A stretch of 64,000 nucleotides of DNA from Gracilaria gracilis. Taxonomy: Eukaryota; Rhodophyta; Florideophyceae; Gracilariales; Gracilariaceae. This document shows, in pieces, positions 21,455-33,347 of the stretch (within the stretch, counting starts at the first letter, position 1; every line of letters starts with the position of its first letter). The notes beneath the pieces were generated by a model. The model saw only the letters and a list, made by a program, of their open reading frames with translations, was not told the origin of the DNA and did no database searches. The stretch lies in contig JARGSG010000223.1 of the NCBI GenBank assembly GCA_030374805.1, positions 62,001 through 126,000 on the forward strand, read 5' to 3'. The translations under genes and the position numbers were made by a program.

Positions 21455-22344
21455 ATGTCAAACTCATACGTTGATGACGAGGAGCTAATGGTTCTGCTGC
21501 ATAGGACGGAAGTGCCAGAGACGCCGCCGCGGAAGGAGGGAGGGGGTACTGAGGGGGTTTGTGTGAGTCAGATGGTTTGTAATCGGGATGGAGGAGGCGG
21601 TGGAAGTGATGGGGATTGGGATGGAGGAGGAGAACCGGAGAGAAGGTTTATGGGGGAGATGGAGGCAGACATGGGAGGGGTGGTGCTGAGTGTGTCGGAG
21701 GGTGGGGTGCCGATAGAATTGATTTCCACGATTCGGAAGGGGATCAAGTTGTCTGAGGTAGGGGCTGTGAGACATGTGAATGGGATGTTGGAGTGCGTGG
21801 GGAGGGAGATGGGGAGGCTGCGAAAGGACAACATGGGGCTGAAGAGTAGGGTTGACGTGTTGGAGGAGCAAGTGGTAAAGATGGAGAAGGCGTGCAAATT
21901 GCTGATGAAGTTGAAGGAAATGGTGAGGGGAGGGGAAGTAGGGGTGGGAGAGAGAGCAGGTAGAGGGTCGCCAGTGACGCCTGGCTCTCGGGATGGGCGG
22001 CGGAGTGTGAGGGAGAGCAGGGAGAAGAGAAGGAAGGAGAAGGTGTCGGGAGTCAGCTGAAGAAGAGGAGGAAGGGTGGGGTGATGGTGGACGAGAATGG
22101 GAAGGTGTTTGTGCCGCCGCAGCTGCCGGGTGGCACGCCGTTGGTGGATTTCGGAAGTGCGGTGGCGGCTGCGAGGATGGCGGAGCGTATATTGGAGGAG
22201 CAGGAGGAGAAGAGGCTGGGAGGGGTTGGAAGCCGCTTTGAGGCTAGAAGGGTGTACCAGAATGGGGAGAGTGGTCCGTTGGACTTCTTTAACTTCACGT
22301 TTAGGGAAACTGAGACTCAGGATCCGAATGCCGACTTGGAATAA
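21455..22344 (+). pseudogene. Coiled-coil protein with a frameshift (left copy)
   Basis: ATG 21,455 (MSNSYVDDEELMVLLHRTEV). A Gly/acid-rich head is followed by a heptad-like stretch (LECVGREMGRLRKDN, then VDVLEEQVVKMEKACKLL) and a basic Arg/Lys tail that stops at 22,060. The next frame then gives QLKKRRKGGVMVDENGKV, LPGGTPLVDFGSAVAAARMA and ends DPNADLE at 22,344. The overlap of two coding-like frames occurs at the same place in the right arm, so it is either an old frameshift or a programmed one. The protein may oligomerise; the function is unknown. In the right arm a TAG follows the start Met directly. Confidence 0.5.
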
Positions 22345-22588
22345 ACCAGCGCTGGTGACCCGAGAGTAAATTTTTTTGAGTGATTTTGACGACTGCGACG
22401 AATGTGAGGTAACTGACAGTGCCGCACGAACTGCAAACTAGCATACAACTTCAACAAATAGAGTTCAACTGCGGCACGTGGAAATGCGATTTCCAAAAAA
22501 CCTTTTTTTTGCCTTGCCAACTAGCGCAATCTGCGAAATTGCTGGTTTCTTCGGACTTTTATTTTCATAACTAGCCCTCTAGCATACT
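22345..22588. other. Subterminal 3' region of E2
   Basis: Non-coding. It carries repeated AAACTAGC/AACTAGC words (about 22,436, 22,519, 22,569) like those inside the 5' end, in inverted orientation, with A/T runs. Probably transposase binding sites. Confidence 0.5.
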
Positions 22589-22616
22589 AAACTAGCACTC
22601 CGGGAACACCGACGTA
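22589..22616 (-). repeat. E2 3' terminal inverted repeat
   Basis: Reverse complement reads TACGTCGGTGTTCCCGGAGT then GCTAGTTT, 23 of 28 identical with the 5' end. The right-arm copy is at 30,501-30,528. Confidence 0.65.
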
Positions 22617-22943
22617 GTTGGCTGCAAACATGTAATCTCAGTTATTCGCGAAAGATATTCGGATGTAATATTTTGTCAAGTCAGAAAAGAAGTAATTGAA
22701 ATACGGGTTCCTGGTCTGAATAAGTTTCGCATGAAATGGTAAACATTCTAATTTTCTTTAATTTTAAAACGAAACTTCTAATGGCATGCAACCATGCAGA
22801 ATGAAATGATCTATGTTATTTCCATCATGAAGACATATTGTCAGGTGGTACATTCGCTAATTTTGCAAATAATGACGAGCTAAAGGGACGGCGAAGCCAA
22901 TTAACTACTAGGATGTATTTTCAATGTGCAAAGAGGGTTATGG

Positions 22944-23282
22944 TTATACGTTACAAAGAAAAAATTTGTTCCCTAGATTTGCGTAAACATGTACTGGGGA
23001 TGTAGAGCAGATATGCAAGAGTTGGTCTTTCGCAGGCGCTCTGAACCTGTCAAATAGATCCGTTGGATGCTCCAAGATGTCAGGGTAGCTAATGAATATA
23101 CTGCTGTATACATAAAGCGCATCGAATGGACATACCCTGAACTTCCAATGGAAATCTCTTACGTTTCTCTTTGGGATATCAGTGGCAAATACAATGTTTC
23201 TCTGACAGATACCCTGGATAAGTTTGCGATATGCTAGATATATTCCAACTCGATTATCAAGTAGACACCCAGTAGGCATCAT
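22944..23282 (-). CDS. Hypothetical protein outside E2
   Basis: ATG at 23,282, 112 codons (MMPTGCLLDNRVGIYLAYRK). Lies just beyond the E2 3' end and before F2. The right-arm copy at 29,835-30,173 translates identically. It has a well-balanced composition with aromatic residues (DFHWKFRVCPFDALYVYS), but I do not recognise a domain. It may be the end of a host gene cut by the transposon, or a chance ORF. Confidence 0.3.
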   Translation of the reverse strand: MMPTGCLLDNRVGIYLAYRKLIQGICQRNIVFATDIPKRNVRDFHWKFRVCPFDALYVYSSIFISYPDILEHPTDLFDRFRAPAKDQLLHICSTSPVHVYANLGNKFFLCNV

Positions 23283-23363
23283 TGTGTCTCATAGGGAAGT
23301 AAGCGAAGTACATTTTTCCTTTACAGTCTTCCATTATAATTAATCTTATATATCCCATAGGAT

Positions 23364-25813
23364 TTATAAAAACGCAACTATTCCGAAGTTTGATATGCAT
23401 TTGCATAAGCATATAAACTTATTCGTAGGGCGGTTTTCATGCTGGTGTCTATAAACTACGATTGGGAGACAAAGAAAAGGTCAAGGTGTATACGGCTCTA
23501 GCATAATTTTGGCCCTTCCGCAGTTTCCTGTATTATTTGAAAGCAAACCGAAGATTGTTCATAGTAAAAGTATAATTAACAGTTGCCAGCGTCAAAACGT
23601 TTTTATCCTTCACAATAATATTAGTAAAACCGCTGCATGGTAATGTCTTGATGGATGTGGAGGAAAAAAATATGTGGAAAAGATTTAGGATAAGAAAGGT
23701 AAAGAAACGGATATTGTAATATTGTAACATGGACGCTCTTTGACTATGGTGTTAAAGACGGAGAGCGCGCTTTGAACTCGATTGTTTCAGCGACCACCAA
23801 TCTGAAAGTACTCAGTATCACTAGGATTTCTGCAGGCTCTTCATTCATCTAGAACTCCCAGTTATACTGAGAACTTTGAGATTGGTAGTACCTGAAACAA
23901 TCGAGTTTAAAGCGCGCTCTCCGTCTTTAACGTCATATTCAGAAAGCGCCCATGTTAAACCATTTTTAATATGTGATAAACCCAGTAAATACATGCAATG
24001 TCAAAATGACCGAACTGGGCGCAGACTTCATCAAGACGATAGGCCGTGCAAATCTGTTTCCGATGGTCACACGTGAAAGAAATGATGTGCAGCAGAACTT
24101 CATCTGCAGGGTCAGTCATGTTTATATAAAACCGGGATCTCTCTCGATATTTAAACCTGAATGGCCTTCCTGATGATACTCTCCAGCACATCGTTTCTCT
24201 CACTTGTGACCATGAGACACAGATGCGCACGGCCTGTCTTCTCGGTAGAGTCTCCGCCCGGTTCCGCTAACTTTTACATTGCATGTACTTAACAGATTCA
24301 TCACATATTACAAATGATGTAGCAAGGGCGATTTCTGACTATGACATTATAAATGGCATTTTCGGCGCAAGACCAGAAATGGCGCGGGTAGTGACAGACC
24401 CTGGGGAGAAAATATAAACGTAGCTCGAGAGTACCAGGTCAAAGAAGTCAAAACAGACCACCGTAGCTCAGTAGCCTGTACAACAATAACCAAATTGACA
24501 ATAACTCAACACCTGAAAACCAAAAGCAGCACGACCACCCAAAATGAACCAGATACAATAAGCTCTCAGGTGCAGTCAGCCGAACTGGGAATCATATAGA
24601 AGCGCAGACTAACTAAGACCTCTGACTGGGAAGGAGGCTGTGATAAATGTGATAAAACAGACGAAAGCCAACACGCATGAAACAAATCAGATTCCAATGC
24701 GCAGCTCAAGTCCTTCTGCGAAGCATAAAGTATATCCCACGATAGAACTAGTGCAACACAGCTGAATCAATAGATAGATACGTCAAACACAATAGCAAAC
24801 GATAGTGAATTGCTGACATTAAGAGAGAGTAAAACGTTCAGAGTAAAGTGCTGGTTGCAACGTGGTAATTCAACACAAACCAATTGATAGATATCAAACA
24901 GCTCACGGGCGACCAGGAATGTAGGTCCGACACGGAGCTTTTGAAAATGAAGAGGTGAACCTGAACCAAGACGCATAACAAACGCTAGCAGTGTGCGGTT
25001 CAAGTAACGATGTGAAACACAAAGGAAGAAAAGCAACACAAGGATAAAAAAGAGTGCCGGAGACCAAACCGCAATGCAAGGTAGAGGAGGGGAAGGAATG
25101 GATGATGGCAAAGGGAAGCACTGACTGTGCTCAATGATGGGATAGGTTGCAAATGGAGGGGATGGTCTGCCCCGAGTTGAGTCCTTCGTGATGTTTCGAA
25201 CTCGGGGGTTTATATAGGCAAATGTATTGTTGCATAGCTTCCATTCATGCATATGACCTGTCCTCAAAATACCCGAATATCTAGCGTTGGAAGGGGAGTA
25301 TGTCCAGGAGATGACCTTCCAGCAGGCATTGTCTGGTGATTTCTCTTTGACATCTTGTTCCCGCTCACCATATCTTCTGAGGCACATTTTGCACCATTTA
25401 ACCTTGCCAGCGTGAAGTCTTTGGCTGCGCCTAAAGAGGCTGCCCGGTATTTGTATTAGTGTAGGTACGGTGTACGCTGCAGCAGTTCTGCTTGTTCACA
25501 ATTTGTTAATACACTGCTGTCATCGACACCATTTGCCCAGATGCTGTCAACACAGCCTAAGTACCGTAGTTCAGGGCGCATGATAGATTTGGCAGCTATA
25601 CGGAGGAAGTGATATATTGGATGGTAGCGGCAATGCCAGGCCGTTGGAAACGAAATGAGGGGTTTACTGCACAGTTTGCTGGCGTTGCGCGCCGACGGCG
25701 GATACCGTTGGGAGTTGTGCGCCTTTCATGCAGGGCTGTATGAAGCCTGTATGAAGATGACGGATGCTGATTGCATCTACGGGACTGGGTACAGGCTATA
25801 GGGCCGGTCCATG
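23364..25813. repeat. Flank unit F2
   Basis: Second copy of 1-3,207, lacking the equivalent of 331-1,111. It contains the foldback, the head-to-head F-box-like ORFs (23,955-24,280) and the hydrophobic ORF with stops. The part up to 25,018 is also in the right arm. Non-coding otherwise. Confidence 0.8.
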
Positions 25814-27750
25814 TACGTTGGTGTTATCGAAATGCTAGTTTTGGTATAAAAAATGAAGGAAATAAAATTATCGAAAACGGGTTATTTTATCCAGACGTGG
25901 GTGTGCCTAGTTTCCGAAAATATGTTCACATTCTCAATTGTCCTAGTTTTTGTGAAAGGAATCATTCACGATTATTTCCATCATTGCTAATTTGGAAGGA
26001 AGAGAAACTGGCATGTTGCATCCTTTTATGCTAGTTTCCGAACCACATGTAATTGTGTTTTTGGCACATAATTAGAACTTTATGGCAGCAAATAGGGATA
26101 TATACATAGGTAGCTGCTCATGGAATAAGTTTAGAAGAATACAAAAGCACGTAATAGAAACCCTCTATAGAGAAATAGCACATATATTCAACACCTCTCA
26201 TATCACTCTCTCATGAATATCTGGTTTTCCCGCAAGTCAAAGAATGCTTGCCGTCGTATCATCCAGCCAATCTCAGTCTCCAAAGTTCTTCCAAAATCTC
26301 ATAGCCGGCTGCATCATATGCAAATCTACTTCCAGCGCGTTGGCCTGAAAACTTATGTCCCTTCTTCTCTTCACAGTGCAAGCTTCTTCTTTATATCTCT
26401 CCAGTAGTTTGTCTTTGTGCAGGTCATGAAAGTTGCGCCACCTAGTGACAAATTTAATGCCGCCCTCATCTGCAAATGCCCTTGATGGGCAAGAGACAAC
26501 TATCATAACCACATTGGTTACCCAATTCCTGTCTCCACCGCCTCCATCTCTGATAACTCTTCCTCCGTGATTTGGTCTCATCTTACCTTCTCTCATCGTT
26601 GGCTCCGTCGATGTCCTCTACCAGACCTATGCCGCACCCCATTAAATCCCCTTCTATACTTGCGCTTCCTTACATTATACCTGAAAAGTTTCTACCGTGA
26701 TCCTGGCACGAAGCCGTATATCTCCAATAAAATGTATCACCCATTCCGTATATTCGTTCTAAATCAGTCACTCATACGCTCTCTCACTTTACTACTGCGC
26801 TTCCATAACGATCATTCCTCCATCTTCCTCACCAACACTACCCTTCACCACTTTCGTATTTCTTACTCCGCCCAATGTGTCTATCCAAGCACCTATAAAC
26901 CGACTTCTATGGACGACCAGCAGGTATGTGGCAATCTAAAAGCCCCCAATTCTTCGCACCAGATGCTCAATAAAATATTCTTCCACTATCTTTAAGTAAA
27001 TCTTCTTGTTTGAAGGCATCTATAGCCCTATCGTCACAAATACCCAGAATTCTGTGACAAACGTCTCGTATCCCTCTCCAGGAAAATATTGCTATCAAAT
27101 TCTTCTGCATGCTCGTCCTTAACCAACTCCCATTTTATGCTACAATGAATATTTGCTTTACGTTCTTTGGTAGTACTTTCCATACCATATTGAGTACAAT
27201 AGCTACTTTTGGCTTCATCTTGACACTCCCTCCTTCATTGTTTTCACGACACATCTAATCCAGGCATCCATTCCCGCCTGCCTCTTTACACGGCCCTCCC
27301 CATACTGTATATTACCTTTGCTCTTGAGCTTTAGAGGGTGGCCTATAAACTCCATCAACACTGCCACAGCCTTTTTGATATTCGCATCTTCTTTCTCAAA
27401 CCTTAAACCATCAACCCCCTTGGATGCATACTACGGAAGATCTCTCAACCCATGCAATTTTGATGTACCCAACCCACTTATTTCATCGTCTTACTAACAT
27501 CAACTCGAACTGCGCCGCTTCTTTCTGGTTATTCACCTCTGCGTTAAGCCCATTTTCTCTCAATTCATTTGGCCCACCTGGCAATGGAATCATAACCGAG
27601 CTTCGGAAAAGTCTTTTACGTGCAGTTTTTGTGTAGAACTGAATCAAATCGCTTTATTTGAGCTTCATCCGTTGCCTGAGATAATGTCAGCGCTCAAATT
27701 TTGCCCGAAATCCTCCTTCCTCGCGGCATCCCATATCCCTATGAACAATG
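25814..27750. mobile_element. Decayed, internally deleted third element copy E3
   Basis: Begins with the same TACGTTGG end as E1. After about 400 bases of terminal region, homology jumps near 26,270 to E2 positions about 6,680 onward: the transposase C-terminal region (CCAAAGTTCTTCC against CCAAAGTTCTCCC; GATGGGCAAGAGAC against GATGGGCAACAGAC) and then gene X read on the minus strand (TGAGCTTCATCCGTTGCCTGAG at 27,660 against TGTCTGCTTCATCCGCTGCCTCAG at 8,151). Many stops and indels, so no product. Homology fades near 27,750; I cannot find its 3' end. Confidence 0.65.
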
Positions 27751-28099
27751 CTTCTAGGCCACTAGAGTACTGTAGTCTGCCGAAACGTGTTCCAGGATGC
27801 ATGGTAGGTGCCGGTGGATGGGCGCGCATGGGCCTTGTTGCATCTTGTAATTCTTTAGTTTTACTTATGTAGCTCCGAAAATGTCCGGATTGAAATCAAT
27901 GGATTCCTGCTAACCGAAGAGTAGCCGAATTCAATTACCCATGTTGCAGGCGTACTCTAATTGGCCATCTGGTTCAATGCTGCGCCAAAATGATCCCGGC
28001 TCCCAAGACTGGGTACCAATATCGTGCGTTTTATGACATACTGCGTGTGGGCTTGATACGTTGGGCATTACGTAATTTCTCCCCACCGCTTCGTCGTTA
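27751..28099. other. Unassigned end of the spacer
   Basis: About 350 bases between E3 and the right arm. No repeat partner elsewhere in the window and no credible gene. Confidence 0.4.
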
Positions 28100-28886
28100 C
28101 TTCACATCGTTACTTGAACCGCACACTGCTAGCGTTTGTTATGCGTCTTGGTTCAGGTTCACCTCTTCATTTTCAAAAGCTCCGTGTCGGACCTACATTC
28201 CTGGTCGCCCGTGAGCTGTTTGATATCTATCAATTGGTTTGTGTTGAATTATCACGTTGCAACCAGCACTTTACTCTGAACGTTTTACTCTCTCTTAATG
28301 TCAGCAATTCACTATCGTTTGCTATTGTGTTTGACGTATCTATCTATTGATTCAGCTGTGTTGCACTAGTTCTATCGTGGGATATACTTTATGCTTCGCA
28401 GAAGGACTTGAGCTGCGCATTGGAATCTGATTTGTTTCATGCGTGTTGGCTTTCGTCTGTTTTATCACATTTATCACAGCCTCCTTCCCAGTCAGAGGTC
28501 TTAGTTAGTCTGCGCTTCTATATGATTCCCAGTTCGGCTGACTGCACCTGAGAGCTTATTGTATCTGGTTCATTTTGGGTGGTCGTGCTGCTTTTGGTTT
28601 TCAGGTGTTGAGTTATTGTCAATTTGGTTATTGTTGTACAGGCTACTGAGCTACGGTGGTCTGTTTTGACTTCTTTGACCTGGTACTCTCGAGCTACGTT
28701 TATATTTTCTCCCCAGGGTCTGTCACTACCCGCGCCATTTCTGGTCTTGCGCCGAAAATGCCATTTATAATGTCATAGTCAGAAATCGCCCTTGCTACAT
28801 CATTTGTAATATGTGATGAATCTGTTAAGTACATGCAATGTAAAAGTTAGCGGAACCGGGCGGAGACTCTACCGAGAAGACAGGCC

Positions 28887-29162
28887 GTGCGCATCTGTGT
28901 CTCATGGTCACAAGTGAGAGAATCGATGTGCTGGAGAGTATCATCAGGAAGGCCATTCAGGTTTAAATATCGAGAGAGATCCCGGTTTTATATAAACATG
29001 ACTGACCCTGCAGATGAAGTTCTGCTGCACATCATTTCTTTCACGTGTGACCATCGGAAACAGATTTGCACGGCCTATCGTCTTGATGAAGTCTGCGCCC
29101 AGTTCGGTCATTTTGACATTGCATGTATTTACTGGGTTTATCACATATTAAAAATGGTTTAA
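28887..29162 (+). CDS. F-box-like ORF (right-arm copy)
   Basis: Counterpart of 23,955-24,230, differing at one residue. The frame contains MTDPADEVLLHIISF and YRLDEVCAQFGHF. The box end is less canonical than in the 1,348-1,512 copy (RLGRVCAQFRQF). Low confidence as a real gene. Confidence 0.3.
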   Translation: MRICVSWSQVRESMCWRVSSGRPFRFKYRERSRFYINMTDPADEVLLHIISFTCDHRKQICTAYRLDEVCAQFGHFDIACIYWVYHILKMV

Positions 29163-29834
29163 CATGGGCGCTTTCTGAATATGACGTTAAAGACGGAGAG
29201 CGCGCTTTAAACTCGATTGTTTCAGGTACTACCAATCTCAAAGTTCTCAGTATAACTGGGAGTTCTAGATGAATGAAGAGCCTGCAGAAATCCTAGTGAT
29301 ACTGAGTACTTTCAGATTGGTGGTCGCTGAAACAATCGAGTTCAAAGCGCGCTCTCCGTCTTTAACACCATAGTCAAAGAGCGTCCATGTTACAATATTA
29401 CAATATCCGTTTCTTTACCTTTCTTATCCTAAATCTTTTCCACATATTTTTTTCCTCCACATCCATCAAGACACTACCATGCAGCGGTTTTACTAATATT
29501 ATTGTGAAGGATAAAAACGTTTTGACGCTGGCAACTGTTAATTATACTTTTACTATGAACAATCTTCGGTTTGCTTTCAAATAATACAGGAAACTGCGGA
29601 AGGGCCAAAATTATGCTAGAGCCGTATACACCTTGACCTTTTCTTTGTCTCCCAATCGTAGTTTATAGACACCAGCATGAAAACCGCCCTACGAATAAGT
29701 TTATATGCTTATGCAAATGCATATCAAACTTCGGAATAGTTGCGTTTTTATAAATCCTATGGGATATATAAGATTAATTATAATGGAAGACTGTAAAGGA
29801 AAAATGTACTTCGCTTACTTCCCTATGAGACACA

Positions 29835-30173
29835 ATGATGCCTACTGGGTGTCTACTTGATAATCGAGTTGGAATATATCTAGCATATCGCAAACTTATC
29901 CAGGGTATCTGTCAGAGAAACATTGTATTTGCCACTGATATCCCAAAGAGAAACGTAAGAGATTTCCATTGGAAGTTCAGGGTATGTCCATTCGATGCGC
30001 TTTATGTATACAGCAGTATATTCATTAGCTACCCTGACATCTTGGAGCATCCAACGGATCTATTTGACAGGTTCAGAGCGCCTGCGAAAGACCAACTCTT
30101 GCATATCTGCTCTACATCCCCAGTACATGTTTACGCAAATCTAGGGAACAAATTTTTTCTTTGTAACGTATAA
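29835..30173 (+). CDS. Hypothetical protein (right-arm copy)
   Basis: The 112-codon partner of 22,944-23,282 with identical translation. It lies in the inner, near-identical part of the arm, so identity here reflects recent conversion or duplication and not selection on the protein. Confidence 0.3.
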   Translation: MMPTGCLLDNRVGIYLAYRKLIQGICQRNIVFATDIPKRNVRDFHWKFRVCPFDALYVYSSIFISYPDILEHPTDLFDRFRAPAKDQLLHICSTSPVHVYANLGNKFFLCNV

Positions 30174-30771
30174 CCATAACCCTCTTTGCACATTGAAAAT
30201 ACATCCTAGTAGTTAATTGGCTTCGCCGTCCCTTTAGCTCGTCATTATTTGCAAAATTAGCGAATGTACCACCTGACAATATGTCTTCATGATGGAAATA
30301 ACATAGATCATTTCATTCTGCATGGTTGCATGCCATTAGAAGTTTCGTTTTAAAATTAAAGAAAATTAGAATGTTTACCATTTCATGCGAAACTTATTCA
30401 GACCAGGAACCCGTATTTCAATTACTTCTTCTCTGACTTGACAAAATATTACATCCGAATATCTTTCGCGAATAACTGAGATTACATGTTTGCAGCCAAC
30501 TACGTCGGTGTTCCCGGAGTGCTAGTTTAGTATGCTAGAGGGCTAGTTATGAAAATAAAAGTCCGAAGAAACCAGCAATTTCGCAGATTGCGCTAGTTGG
30601 CAAGGCAAAAAAAAGGTTTTTTGGAAATCGCATTTCCACGTGCCGCAGTTGAACTCTATTTGTTGAAGTTGTATGCTAGTTTGCAGTTCGTGCGGCACTG
30701 TCAGTTACCTCACATTCGTCGCAGTCGTCAAAATCACTCAAAAAATTTACTCTCGGGTCACCAGCGCTGGT

Positions 30772-31661
30772 TTATTCCAAGTCGGCATTCGGATCCTGAG
30801 TCTCAGTTTCCCTAAACGTGAAGTTAAAGAAGTCCAACGGACCACTCTCCCCATTCTGGTACACCCTTCTAGCCTCAAAGCGGCTTCCAACCCCTCCCAG
30901 CCTCTTCTCCTCCTGCTCCTCCAATATACGCTCCGCCATCCTCGCAGCCGCCACCGCACTTCCGAAATCCACCAACGGCGTGCCACCCGGCAGCTGCGGC
31001 GGCACAAACACCTTCCCATTCTCGTCCACCATCACCCCACCCTTCCTCCTCTTCTTCAGCTGACTCCCGACACCTTCTCCTTCCTTCTCTTCTCCCTGCT
31101 CTCCCTCACACTCCGCCGCCCATCCCGAGAGCCAGGCGTCACTGGCGACCCTCTACCTGCTCTCTCTCCCACCCCTACTTCCCCTCCCCTCACCATTTCC
31201 TTCAACTTTATCAGTAATTTTCACGCCTTCTCCACCTGTCCCACTTGCTCCTTCAACACTTCAACCCTACCCTTCAGCTCCATGTTGTCCTTTCGCAGCC
31301 TCCCCATCTCCCTCCCCACGCACTCCAACATCCCATTCACATGTCTCACAGCCCCCACCCCAGTCAACTTGATCCCCTTCCGAATCGTCGAAATCAATTC
31401 CATCGGCACCCTACCCTCCGACACACTCAGCTCCATCACTCCCATGTCTGCCACCGTCTCCCCCATAAACCTCCTCTCCGGTTCTCCTCCTCCATCCCCA
31501 TCCCCATCACTTCCACCGCCTCCTCCATCCCGATTACAAACCATCTGACTCACACAAACCCCTTCAGTACCCCCTCCCTCCTTCCGCGGCGGCGTCTCTG
31601 GCACTACCGTCCTATGCAGCAGAGCCATTAGCTCCTCGTCACCAACGTATCGATTCTACAT
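30772..31661 (-). pseudogene. Coiled-coil protein (right copy)
   Basis: Partner of 21,455-22,344. The start Met is followed by TAG, and another stop (TGA) falls in the coiled-coil after QVGQVEKA. The C-terminal frame (30,772-31,035; VMVDENGKV ... DPNADLE) is identical to the left arm. Non-functional. Confidence 0.55.
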
Positions 31662-32113
31662 CCCGAGAAAAGACGGCGTCCGGCGATAAACGACTTGAAC
31701 AGGCCTGAGCGACTTAAAACAACTCTTGTCCTTGCCGCCCCTGATCACAGCCGTTACACTCGTGGCCACACACCCCTCTACCCCGCAGGCCTATTTTTGT
31801 CACCATTTTCTATACCTCAATTTCCCGCCATTCCCCAAAAACTCCATTTCTCCCAGATATTTCCATATTTTGGTTTTTTCCTTTCAGTACCATCCCAAAA
31901 ACCATTCTACAGCGCCCGTTCCTTAACTCCTTACCATTACATCTTCCTCTTCATACTTCATTTCGACACATCTCTTTTCATAAACACATTCATCAGTCCT
32001 AATCCCTTGAAACCCACCTACTTCATTCTTTCAACTACTTAGTCATAAAAACTATCTTTTCCTCTGAAACCACTTTATCGATGTGTACATGGGCAACGCC
32101 CTTCTCTACTTAA

Positions 32114-33015
32114 GCATCTCTCCCTTCCCCTCCTATAGCACAATATCTCCTCACAGCATCCAACAAATTCGACATAATGACCTCGCCTTCCTCTTCTCTC
32201 CGCTCCTCACACACCCCAGCTATTTTTGTATGCAGAGTCCGCATTGGCTCCATGCTTCACGACCACGGTACCCCTCAAGACACCATTATTTTACTCCAAG
32301 ATTTCATAGCCGCACACAGCATTCCGCAAGGTCCCATTTTCTTCTGCGGCAGGAACGACTTGTTGGAAACAGTAATTCGCTCCTGCCCTCTATCTCGCAG
32401 ACAAGACTTGGTCTTCATTCAGAACGACCACATTCTTCCCATTCTTTCAAAACATGGTGTTCAAGTCATCACACCACACGAGCAGTTCTTTACATCGCCG
32501 TACCCACTCTCGGTGCATCTCCACAGGATGGCGTCACTTCTCTTACTCCCAACGGCCTGACAACTGTCACCAAAAAATGGGCTTTCGCACTAGCACAACG
32601 CTTCTTCAACGCAGGTCTCACTTGTAATATCGTTGACGAAGACGCCTTCTCTAAATCCTACCACGAAAAGCTCGTCTGGATCTCTTCATTCAACCTAGTT
32701 GGTTCCTCCCACGGCTTCATTACCATGCATGACGTGGCCACCCAGTACAATACCATAGTCTCAACGGTAATGAAGAAACTACTCGGCATAGTCTCCTCCA
32801 ACACAGCTATGTCCTACAATATCCCCTCCGCAGTACAATCCCTCCTCTCCTAGGGCAGCAATCTTACCTTCTTCCATGCCTCATTCTCTGAGTACGAATT
32901 CCGAAATGCTTACTTCTACCTTTCCTTCGAGGATACCAAGAGAGCAGGCTTGCCTGACCGTGCCCCTTTTCACACCAACTATGTCAATGTCCTTATAAAA
33001 GACATTCTGTTTTAG
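32114..33015 (+). pseudogene. Ketopantoate-reductase-like protein (right copy)
   Basis: Partner of 20,106-20,984, ending KDILF at TAG 33,015. The Rossmann part (VRIGSMLHDHGTPQD) is in one frame (32,177-32,560) and the C-terminal domain (TRAVLYIAVPTLGAS, EKLVWISSFNLVGSSHGF, VATQYNTIV) in another (to 32,853). A TAG near 32,853 replaces a codon that is open in the left arm, while the left arm's stop after VAT-R is open here. Breaks are therefore independent in the two arms. Confidence 0.55.
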
Positions 33016-33347
33016 TACCAGTACTACTTTGGTCTCATTTTGTAAAAAAAATATCTTCGCATAATATTCTCTCTTTTTACCTCACGCTTTGTAACTCATT
33101 TTCTTTCTTCAACAATCCTTTTATGCTCACATTGTATCCAAACATTCGTTTATTTCTCATTACTAGTCAAGTCATCTAACTCTCAAACGCATAACACTAC
33201 CCGCCCTACATGTCTTATCTAGTACTCCTCATAATCCATTATGATCGGTACCCCCTCTTAGTCCCCATCCGTGTTATCAGCCTTGTGGCCTTGTACCTCA
33301 TCATCTTCCTCTTCGTAATCTTCCTCTCCAACTTCCTCTTCCTCCAT

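Larger units (their letters stand above)
3397..22616. mobile_element. Large Tnp2/Plavaka-like transposon E2 with epigenetic cargo
   Basis: Seen: 28-nt terminal inverted repeats (3,397-3,424 and 22,589-22,616, 23 of 28 identical, both ending in GCTAGTTT), extra CTAGTTT/AAACTAGC motifs inside both ends, a transposase next to the 5' end and about seven cargo genes. A second copy, cut short at the transposase side, forms the right arm (30,501-45,203). Known: Tnp2/CACTA, Plavaka and KDZ DNA transposons can be large, have subterminal repeats, and some (KDZ in fungi) carry TET/JBP oxygenase genes. Inferred: all genes between the repeats belong to one element. A target-site duplication is not clear; ACGT borders the repeats but is itself palindromic. 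Confidence 0.7.
7612..25018 (+). repeat. Left arm of large inverted repeat
   Basis: Every main ORF here has a partner on the opposite strand in 28,100-45,203 (for example 16,036 with 37,088 and 13,676 with 39,448; coordinate sums stay close to 53,120 over most of the arm). The outer boundary lies inside gene X at GATTGCCAGGCTACC (7,612); the inner boundary is at CGATGTGAA near 25,018. The arms differ by many substitutions and small indels, plus about 300 bases lost from the outer right part. Confidence 0.9.
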
